DNA of 30,479 nt from JAFDED01 sp964611635 (lineage in GTDB: Bacteria > Desulfobacterota > JAFDED01), in assembly GCA_964611635.1 (NCBI GenBank), contig CAZTAS010000058.1:1-30479 (forward strand), read 5' to 3'. Position 1 is the first letter of the stretch; each line of letters opens with the position of its first letter. Of this stretch, positions 24,860 to 30,479 are shown piece by piece. The position numbers and the translations under genes are program-made. The notes under the pieces were generated by a model. The model had not been told where the DNA came from. It searched no databases and saw only the letters and a program-made list of their open reading frames with translations.

Positions 24860-25437
24860 CTTTATTTCCCTCCATCTTTATTAGCTAAAGACATACTTTC
24901 CCATCTTTTTGAATATAAATCAAGTTTGGTTTTGCCTGTGAAAACACCATGAGTTCACATGAGCATTAAGTGGTTAGGTTAAAATTGCAACTGGCCTGAA
25001 AGGAACCATTTCGTGCAGCCACACGGGTGAAATCACTTAACTTAATAGAGAGGAGAGAAAGAGGGTTATCGAGTTTATTATTGATGAGGTCGGAGACTGA
25101 GTGATGGTTATTTCTGGTGTCTCGAAAGATCCCCAATGTGAAGATGCTGAAGAGGGTAACCAGTTACATGGTGATTTATGAATGGGATGTCCCCCCGTAG
25201 AGAGGCACACGGACGTGTGGCCTGGACAATATGTCTTCCAGGCCACAAAGATGCTGCGGCAATACCCGGAGTAGATCAGCGACGAACTGCTCGAATATTT
25301 TGACATTCCTCACAATTTGGGATATGAGGGAAAATCATCAGTTTTTTGCTTCAGCCCGGGTGAACCTCTCGGAAGATGGGATTTTTCTCTAATTTCCCGG
25401 CATATGGGGCCGGTCTTTACGAAGGAGTTTTGTTCCC
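24860..25437. other. 578-nt divergent gap with hairpin and a broken reading frame
   Basis: The gap between the MFS gene and the decarboxylase gamma-subunit gene holds a strong hairpin (GTGGCCTGGA 25217-25226 with TCCAGGCCAC 25237-25246). It also has a protein-like frame from ATG 25182 interrupted by TAG at 25272 that continues into the beta-subunit frame. I could not assign the frame to a family; it may be a pseudogene piece or chance. No promoter stands out. Confidence 0.4.
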
Positions 25438-25587
25438 ATGGATACTTTTACTTTTGGACTGACGCTCACGGTGGTTGGTATGGGCGGCACGCTGTTAAGC
25501 TTGTGGCTGCTGAGTCTTATTGTTACAGCGTTAAAGAAGGTGTTCCCCCTTTCCGGGGAAGGCGAGCGGAAGGAGGGCGACAGATGA
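25438..25587 (+). CDS. Small gamma subunit of a Na+-pumping decarboxylase (OadG-like)
   Basis: This 49-residue protein begins MDTFTFGLTLTVVGMGGTLL, has one membrane helix (about 5-32), then the basic turn ALKKVFP and a charged tail GEGERKEGDR. This is the form of the OadG/MmdD-type gamma subunit: an N-terminal helix with the G-x-T-x-x-x-G-M pattern and a hydrophilic tail that helps hold the complex together. The ATG at 25438 follows AAGGAG at 10 nt. Its TGA overlaps the ATG of the beta-subunit gene (ATGA at 25584-25587), so the two are coupled. It is much shorter than the 80-100 residues of classical OadG, matching short versions in other anaerobes. It is too small for many gene callers. Confidence 0.82.
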   Translation: MDTFTFGLTLTVVGMGGTLLSLWLLSLIVTALKKVFPLSGEGERKEGDR

Positions 25588-26723
25588 CTGACGCTATAGT
25601 GATGGGCCTGGGATATCTGCTCAGTGGATTTTCAAGCCTCACAGTGCAGCAAGCCGTCATGATGGGGATCGGGTGCACATTGCTGTACCTCGGGATAAAG
25701 AAAGGATTCGAGCCCATTTTGCTGGTTCCCATCGGGTTCGGTGCCATCCTGGTGAACATCCCCCTGGCTGGTATGATGGAGGAGGGTGGGCTTCTGCGAT
25801 TCTTTTACGACATGGGGGTGATAACCGAGGTTTTCCCCTGCCTTATCTTCTTGGGAATCGGGGCCATGACCGACTTCGGTCCCCTCCTGGAGAACCCGAA
25901 AATCCTGCTGCTGGGAGCCGCCGGTCAGTTCGGCATATTCCTGACTCTCTCCCTGGCGCTGGTTCTGGGCTTCAGCCGTATGGACGCCGTGGCCATCGGC
26001 ATCATCGGCGCCTGTGACGGCCCTACAGCCATCTACGTGACCTCCAAGTACGCGCCCCACCTGCTGGGCGCCGTCTCAGTGGCGGCCTACTCTTACATGT
26101 CGCTGGTCCCGCTCATCCAGCCTCCCATCATGCGGGTGCTGACCACAAAGCGTGAAAAGACCATCGTCATGAAGACTCTTCATCCCACGGTCTCCCCGCG
26201 GTTGAAGCTCCTTTTCCCCATCGTGGTCACCATATTCGCCTGTCTCATTGCTCCCCAGGGCACGCCGCTCATGGGCATGATCATGCTGGGGAACCTGCTG
26301 AGGGAGTCGGGCGTTGTGGCCCGTTTGACCCACGCCGCGGAGAACGAGATCGCCAACATCGTGACCCTCCTGCTGGGGATCTCCATCGGGGCGACCATGC
26401 AAGCCGAGGCTTTCCTTCGGCCCCAGACCCTTTTGGTATTGAGCCTCGGCTTTGTGGCAATATGCCTGGACACGGTGGCCGGGGTCCTGTTCGGCAAGCT
26501 GATGTGCCTTTTTAGCGGCGGGCGCATCAACCCGCTCATCGGCGCAGCCGGCATCTCGGCCTACCCCATGTCCGCCAGGGTGGTCCAGACGCAGGGCCAG
26601 AAGTACAATAAGAAAAACTTCCTCCTGATGCACGCCATGGGGGCCAACACAGGCGGCCAGCTCGGCTCGGTGATGGCCGCCTCCATAATGCTCTCACTGC
26701 TGAAGGGAATGGGAGTGGTGTGA
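25584..26723 (+). CDS. Na+-translocating decarboxylase beta subunit (OadB/GcdB/MmdB family)
   Basis: The 379-residue membrane protein is the ion-pumping subunit of a biotin-dependent decarboxylase (oxaloacetate, methylmalonyl-CoA, glutaconyl-CoA or malonate). It has LPCLIFLGIGAMTDFGP-like PCLIFLGIGAMTDFGPLL (85-102), the ion-site segment GIIGACDGPTAIY (139-151) with Asp145 equivalent to the Na+ site Asp of Klebsiella OadB, and the repeat segment NPLIGAAGISAYPMSARV near the end. The frame is open 89 codons further upstream, but that part overlaps the gamma gene; ATG 25584 has AAGGAGGG at 6 nt. The carboxyltransferase and biotin subunits are not in the window. The nearby B12 mutase genes suggest a methylmalonyl-CoA decarboxylase, an inference from context. 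Confidence 0.93.
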   Translation: MTDAIVMGLGYLLSGFSSLTVQQAVMMGIGCTLLYLGIKKGFEPILLVPIGFGAILVNIPLAGMMEEGGLLRFFYDMGVITEVFPCLIFLGIGAMTDFGPLLENPKILLLGAAGQFGIFLTLSLALVLGFSRMDAVAIGIIGACDGPTAIYVTSKYAPHLLGAVSVAAYSYMSLVPLIQPPIMRVLTTKREKTIVMKTLHPTVSPRLKLLFPIVVTIFACLIAPQGTPLMGMIMLGNLLRESGVVARLTHAAENEIANIVTLLLGISIGATMQAEAFLRPQTLLVLSLGFVAICLDTVAGVLFGKLMCLFSGGRINPLIGAAGISAYPMSARVVQTQGQKYNKKNFLLMHAMGANTGGQLGSVMAASIMLSLLKGMGVV

Positions 26724-26807
26724 ATGAAATATATGTGGTTTGCGGAACTGGTATTTTGGGGATAGAGGATAACGCAAAAAGGGAGCGCGACGAAAAATTG
26801 AATCCGG

Positions 26808-26910
26808 GTGCCACGGGCGAAGCCGAAGGCTTACCCGTGTCTTCATAATATTAACATGTATTACATGCCGGTTTCACTGGCGAGCCTTCGGCTCTGCCAG
26901 TGGCACACAA
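26808..26910. repeat. REP-like pair of inverted hairpins
   Basis: The unit is bounded by GTGCCAC (26808-26814) and GTGGCAC (26900-26906). Hairpin one has outer arms CACGGG/CCCGTG (26812-26817, 26834-26839) and an inner AGCC-GAA-GGCT. Hairpin two has CACTGGC-GAGCC (26875-26886) paired with GGCTC-GCCAGTG (26890-26902, one bulged T). They are 35 nt apart in opposite orientation. The last 28 nt recur at 14051-14078. The repeat sits between two convergent genes and may also serve to end both transcripts. Confidence 0.75.
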
Positions 26911-26937
26911 GGCGAGTCTGTCCCTGTGCTTTTGCCA

Positions 26938-28884
26938 TCACCGCGCCGCCTCGATCTCGTCCAGGGCCTCCGGGTTCTCGATGGATGCGATGTCGCCCAG
27001 CTCTTCCCCTAAATATTTCTTTCTTATAATGCCGCGAACGATTTTAGCCGAACGGGTTTTGGGCAGGGCGTTGACGAACTTCAGGTCGTCGGGGCGAAGT
27101 GTCCTACCCAGGAGCTTTACCACCTGCTCCTTGAGTTCATCCCGCAGTTCTTCGCCGGGTTCTATGCCCGGCTGAAGCACCACGAAACATACCACGCTCT
27201 CCCCCTTGATCTTGTGCGGAACACCGACAGCAGCCGCCTCTGAGACGGCTGGATGTTCGATGAGGGCCGCCTCTATCTCCGCGGGTCCAGTCCTTTTGCC
27301 GGCCACCTTGATGGTGTCGTCCGAACGGCCGTGGAGGAACCAGAAGCCGTCCTCGTCCACGTGCGCCCAGTCGGCATGATACCAGACCTCAGGCCAGCGG
27401 GAGAAATAGGTCTCGATGTAGCGCGCATCGTCCTTCAAAAATGACTTGGTGAAGGATGGACAGGGCTGCTTGCAGACCAGATGGCCGATGCCGCCCCGGA
27501 TGGGCTTGCCGTCGTCGTCAAACACATCGATGTCCATGGCCAGGCCCGGCCCCCTGAGCGTGCAGGGCTTAAGGCTCGCCACGGGATAGGGCTGCAGCAG
27601 GCACCCCACCATCTCGGTCCCACCCGATATGTTCATAATGGGAAGACGCTCTTTGCCCACGTTCTCGAAGAACCACATGTAGGATTCGGTGTCCCACGGC
27701 TCGCCCGTGGAGCCCAGAATGCGAATGCTGGAAAGGTCGTGCTTTTCCACCCATTTCGTTCCGGATCGCATAAGCAACCGGATAAGTGTGGGAGAGATGC
27801 CGAGGGTGGTGATCTGATGCCGTTCCACCATGTCCCAGACACGATCCGGGTCGGGATGGTTGGGCGCTCCCTCGTATATGAAGTGGCACCCCCCATAATG
27901 CTGCACGCCTATGATCTGCCACGGCCCCATCATCCATCCGATGTCTGTGACCCAGAAGAAGCGGTCTGATGGTTTGACATCCAGAGAATATCCAACTTCC
28001 TTGACCATCTGTGCCAGGGCTCCCCCGTGGGTGTGCATGGTCCCTTTTGGTCTGCCTGTGGTGCCTGAGGAAAAAAGGATCATGGAATAGTCCTCTGCAT
28101 CCATGACCTCGGTGCTGAACTCCTTCGGTTGCCCGGGCACCAACTCGTGCCACCAGATATCCCGGCCCGCAGTCCACGGTATGTCAATATCCCCAAGTCG
28201 CTTGGTTACCACAATATGCTTGAGGGTTGGGACCATCCCGGCAGCCTCATCGCACGTTGACTTCAATTCTACCTTGCGTCCTCGCCGCAGAGAGCCGTTG
28301 GTGGTGAAAAGCACCTTGGCCTCGGCATCCTCCAGGCGGACCGCCAGCGCTGTGGCCCCGAATCCGGAAAATACGGGGATCATCGGGGCCCCAATTTTAA
28401 GGCAGGCAAAAAAGGTCACCAGGAGTTCGGGAACCATGGGCATGTACAGCCCCACGGTGTCCCCTTTGCCCACGCCCAGGCTCCGCAAGGCATTGGCGCA
28501 CCTGTTGGCCTCGATATATAGGTCCCAGTATGTCCATTTCTGCACACTGCCGTCCTCTCCCTCCCATATGAAGGCCAGCCTGTTTTTAGCCAGTGGATCC
28601 AGGGCATGCCTGTCCAGCGTGTTATGAGCGATGTTGATCTTTCCCCCGATAAACCAACGGGCCCACTCGAAGCTTTTTGATTTTCCCATGTCCAGAACTT
28701 GGTCATACTTTCGATACCATTCCACACGGCAATCTTCCATCATAGCGTCCCAGAACCACTGAATATCGCTTATGCTACGCTGGACCAGATCTTCGTAGTT
28801 CTTGATGTCGTGCTTTTTCATAAAGGCCCGTACATTGCTTTTCTCAAGATAGTCACCATAAGGCTCCCAGATGATTCCTTTCAT
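26938..28884 (-). CDS. AMP-forming acyl-CoA synthetase, acetyl-CoA-synthetase-like
   Basis: The 648-residue protein is an ANL-superfamily ligase that activates a carboxylic acid as acyl-AMP and transfers it to CoA. It has the size and N-terminal extension (ACAS_N, about 30-95) of acetyl-/acetoacetyl-CoA synthetases. Motifs: SSGTTGRPKG (272-281), GSTGEPWD (391-398), GGTE (421-424), HADWAHVDEDGFWFLHGRSD (503-522) with the ribose-binding Asp, the hinge DTIKVAGKR, and the adenylation Lys614 in TRSAKIVRG. Acetyl-CoA synthetases usually have a Trp in the acyl pocket; the segment here is MMGPWQIIG and ISGGTE, so specificity is open. ATG 28884 is preceded by GGAGAT. A TetR-type palindrome stands 34 nt upstream of the start. 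The B12 mutase genes are upstream on the same strand, so its product may feed the mutase. Confidence 0.93.
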   Translation of the reverse strand: MKGIIWEPYGDYLEKSNVRAFMKKHDIKNYEDLVQRSISDIQWFWDAMMEDCRVEWYRKYDQVLDMGKSKSFEWARWFIGGKINIAHNTLDRHALDPLAKNRLAFIWEGEDGSVQKWTYWDLYIEANRCANALRSLGVGKGDTVGLYMPMVPELLVTFFACLKIGAPMIPVFSGFGATALAVRLEDAEAKVLFTTNGSLRRGRKVELKSTCDEAAGMVPTLKHIVVTKRLGDIDIPWTAGRDIWWHELVPGQPKEFSTEVMDAEDYSMILFSSGTTGRPKGTMHTHGGALAQMVKEVGYSLDVKPSDRFFWVTDIGWMMGPWQIIGVQHYGGCHFIYEGAPNHPDPDRVWDMVERHQITTLGISPTLIRLLMRSGTKWVEKHDLSSIRILGSTGEPWDTESYMWFFENVGKERLPIMNISGGTEMVGCLLQPYPVASLKPCTLRGPGLAMDIDVFDDDGKPIRGGIGHLVCKQPCPSFTKSFLKDDARYIETYFSRWPEVWYHADWAHVDEDGFWFLHGRSDDTIKVAGKRTGPAEIEAALIEHPAVSEAAAVGVPHKIKGESVVCFVVLQPGIEPGEELRDELKEQVVKLLGRTLRPDDLKFVNALPKTRSAKIVRGIIRKKYLGEELGDIASIENPEALDEIEAAR

Positions 28885-28917
28885 TTTAGCTATCTCCTTA
28901 TTTTATGAATACCATTA

Positions 28918-28931
28918 TGAGCGTTCGCTCA
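28918..28931. promoter_or_regulatory. Perfect palindrome, candidate TetR-family operator
   Basis: TGAGCG-TT-CGCTCA is a perfect 14-bp palindrome in an AT-rich setting, flanked by TTATGA and TTCATAA in roughly mirror position. It lies 34 nt before the ligase start codon, where a repressor could block its promoter. Palindromes of this form are bound by TetR-family repressors of acyl-CoA metabolism genes. No regulator gene is in the window. Confidence 0.5.
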
Positions 28932-29058
28932 ACTTCATAATAATAATGCCTTGGATTTGACATCGTTATTCCCGAATGAAGCTTAGGATTTATCGAAAAT
29001 ATGGATGGAGAAACCTTTTGTCTCTTTCGCCTTGTGATATGCAGCGGTTGCAGGGAAA

Positions 29059-29466
29059 TCATTGCCGTCGTTTTTTAACCCCTTCGTGGATAGTGTTGAC
29101 GATGGTCTCTGTGCTGGTTCCCGGTCCATAAATACCTGCGATTCCCAACTCGATCAACCCTTGAACATCCTCCTCCGGGATCACTCCCCCGCCAAGCACC
29201 AGAATGTCCTGCAGGTTCTCCTGGCGCATAAGTTCCATGATGCGCGGAAACAGGTAATCGTGGGCACCCGAAAGGATGCTGAGGCAAAGGACATCCACAC
29301 CTTCCTGTATCAAGGCCGAGATGATCTGTTCCGGGGTCTGGCGAAGTCCCGTATAGATAACTTCCATGCCAGCGTCTCGAAGCGCCCTTGCGATCACCTT
29401 GGCGCCCCGGTCGTGGCCATCCAGTCCAGGTTTGGCAATCAGCACGCGAATTTTCTTTTCCGACAT
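29059..29466 (-). CDS. B12-binding small subunit of an acyl-CoA mutase
   Basis: The 135-residue protein is a free-standing cobalamin-binding domain. It carries DGHDRG (16-21), in which the D-x-H-x-x-G His18 is the lower axial ligand of cobalt, then CLSILSG (the S-x-L element) and VLGGGVIP, all hallmarks of the methylmalonyl-CoA mutase C-terminal domain. The protein pairs with the catalytic subunit encoded just upstream (49-nt gap) to form a split mutase, as in many anaerobes, archaea and the 2-hydroxyisobutyryl-CoA mutase system (HcmAB). ATG 29466 is preceded by AGGAGACCC. The adenosylcobalamin-dependent reaction is carbon-skeleton rearrangement of an acyl-CoA. Confidence 0.95.
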   Translation of the reverse strand: MSEKKIRVLIAKPGLDGHDRGAKVIARALRDAGMEVIYTGLRQTPEQIISALIQEGVDVLCLSILSGAHDYLFPRIMELMRQENLQDILVLGGGVIPEEDVQGLIELGIAGIYGPGTSTETIVNTIHEGVKKRRQ

Positions 29467-29515
29467 TGGGGGTCTCCTCTAAAGAAATTTCGAATTTTTT
29501 AATTAGACATTTCAG

Positions 29516-30479
29516 TTATAGTTTGTACTCAGGCTTATACTCCCCGAAGATGTCGCGCATGGCGTCGCAGATTTCTCCCAGCGTGGCCTCTACGTGGACA
29601 GCGTCAAGTATCCGCGGCATCAGGTTCTCAGAACCGCTTGCTGTCTGGCGGACGGCGTCGAGGCACCGTGTAACGGAGTCACCGTTGCGCTCCTTGCGAA
29701 TGATCTCCAGCCTCTTGATCTGCTGCTCTCTAACTGCTGGATCAACTCTCAGCAGCTCTTTGGGCGGAGCCTCTTCCTGAACGAACTTGTTGACGCCCAC
29801 CACCGTGCGACGATCAGCCTCAACGTCCTTCTGATAACGGTATGCAGCTTCCAGGATCTCCTGCTGGATGTATCCGCGCTCAATGGCCACCGGCGCACCG
29901 CCGATATCATCGATCTTCTTGATGTATTCATGGGCCATTTCTTCTATTTCGTTGGTTAGCCGCTCGATGTAGAACGAACCAGCCAGCGGATCCACGGTGC
30001 TGGCTACGCCGGACTCTAAGGCTATAATCTGCTGGCTTCGAAGGGCGATTTGAACAGACTGCTCGGATGGGAGTGCCAAGGCCTCGTCATAGGAGTTAGT
30101 GTGGAGCGATTGGGTCCCCCCCAGCACAGCGGAGAGAGCCTGGAGAGCCACCCGCACCACATTGTTGAGCGGCTGCTGGGCTGTAAGGGTGGAGCCTCCC
30201 GTCTGCGTGTGGAAGCGGAGCATAAGGCTGCGGGGATTTTTAGCGCCGAAGCGCTCTTTCATGATCCGGGCCCACAGGCGGCGTGCGGCTCGGAACTTGG
30301 CCACCTCCTCCAGGAAGTCCAGATGGGCATTGAAGAAAAAGCTGAGCCTCGGGGCAAAGGCCTCTACATCGAGCCCCGCCCGGATTGCGGCCTCCACATA
30401 TGCAATGCCGTTGGCAAGGGTGAATGCCACTTCCTGCACGGCCGTGCAGCCAGCCTCCCTCATGTGATAACCTGATATG
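29516..30479 (-). CDS. Acyl-CoA mutase large subunit (methylmalonyl-CoA mutase family), partial
   Basis: This is the C-terminal 320 or so residues of the catalytic TIM-barrel subunit; the gene continues past the right edge. The first codons inside the window read ISGYHMREAG, which includes the active-site His (His244 in the Propionibacterium enzyme), so the Met at 30463 is not a start. Further motifs are HTQTGGSTLTAQQPLNNVVR, LGGTQSLHTNSYDEALALP and DPLAGSFYIERLTNEIE, all typical of the family. There is no fused B12 domain, as expected with the separate 135-residue subunit downstream. Methylmalonyl-CoA mutase is the default call. Residues that distinguish it from 2-hydroxyisobutyryl-, isobutyryl- or ethylmalonyl-CoA mutases lie mostly in the missing N-terminal half. 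Confidence 0.93.
   Translation of the reverse strand, partial: ISGYHMREAGCTAVQEVAFTLANGIAYVEAAIRAGLDVEAFAPRLSFFFNAHLDFLEEVAKFRAARRLWARIMKERFGAKNPRSLMLRFHTQTGGSTLTAQQPLNNVVRVALQALSAVLGGTQSLHTNSYDEALALPSEQSVQIALRSQQIIALESGVASTVDPLAGSFYIERLTNEIEEMAHEYIKKIDDIGGAPVAIERGYIQQEILEAAYRYQKDVEADRRTVVGVNKFVQEEAPPKELLRVDPAVREQQIKRLEIIRKERNGDSVTRCLDAVRQTASGSENLMPRILDAVHVEATLGEICDAMRDIFGEYKPEYKL

Noticed and set aside
25317..25583. N-terminal extension of the decarboxylase beta subunit from a TTG at 25317
   Set aside because: The extension overlaps the coupled gamma gene in another frame, has no family similarity, and ATG 25584 has a proper ribosome binding site and matches the family's normal start.

Overview
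The window looks like a chromosomal segment from an anaerobic bacterium of the Desulfobacterota type (a sulfate reducer or syntroph). This is inferred, not proven. The grounds are a recoded UGA (selenocysteine) gene, membrane subunits of a Na+-pumping decarboxylase beside a split B12-dependent acyl-CoA mutase, three solute importer or exporter types for organic acids (TTT, TRAP, MFS), and palindromic repeats of a style I associate with that group. No rRNA, tRNA, CRISPR array, phage or intact insertion sequence was seen.

Layout. (1) 1-4374: a degenerate tyrosine-recombinase tail, a DinB/mycothiol-isomerase-like protein, a Ste24-type M48 membrane protease and an isocitrate-lyase/PEP-mutase family lyase, all on the minus strand and separated by AT-rich gaps. 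(2) 4897-13935, plus strand: a promoter, a long leader, then tctC-tctB-tctA (tripartite tricarboxylate transporter), a homocitrate/isopropylmalate-synthase-like enzyme, a second isocitrate-lyase-like lyase, aconitase-family large and small subunits, and an MFS carrier. This reads as one import, isomerise and cleave module for a tricarboxylate-like compound whose identity is open. (3) 14304-18492: a D-2-hydroxyacid dehydrogenase (minus), then divergently an RraA-type aldolase and a 557-residue UGSC-motif protein. The UGSC gene is interrupted by an in-frame TGA followed at once by Gly-Ser-Cys and a SECIS-like hairpin; normal gene callers will break it in two. (4) 18787-24859, minus strand: dctP-dctQ-dctM of a TRAP transporter with an MmgE/PrpD family protein, and upstream of it, behind a bidirectional terminator, a second MFS carrier. 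(5) 25438-26723, plus: a 49-residue decarboxylase gamma subunit overlapping the beta subunit. (6) 26938-30479, minus: an acetyl-CoA-synthetase-like ligase with a TetR-like operator upstream, a B12-binding mutase subunit and the C-terminal part of the mutase large subunit, which runs off the right edge.

Common theme: uptake of carboxylic acids, CoA activation or carbon-carbon bond cleavage to central metabolites, and energy conservation through a Na+ decarboxylase. Two independent importer operons both carry a strong hairpin directly after the binding-protein gene. Several REP-like palindromes, including a 28-nt stretch shared in opposite orientation at 14051 and 26883, sit only between genes.
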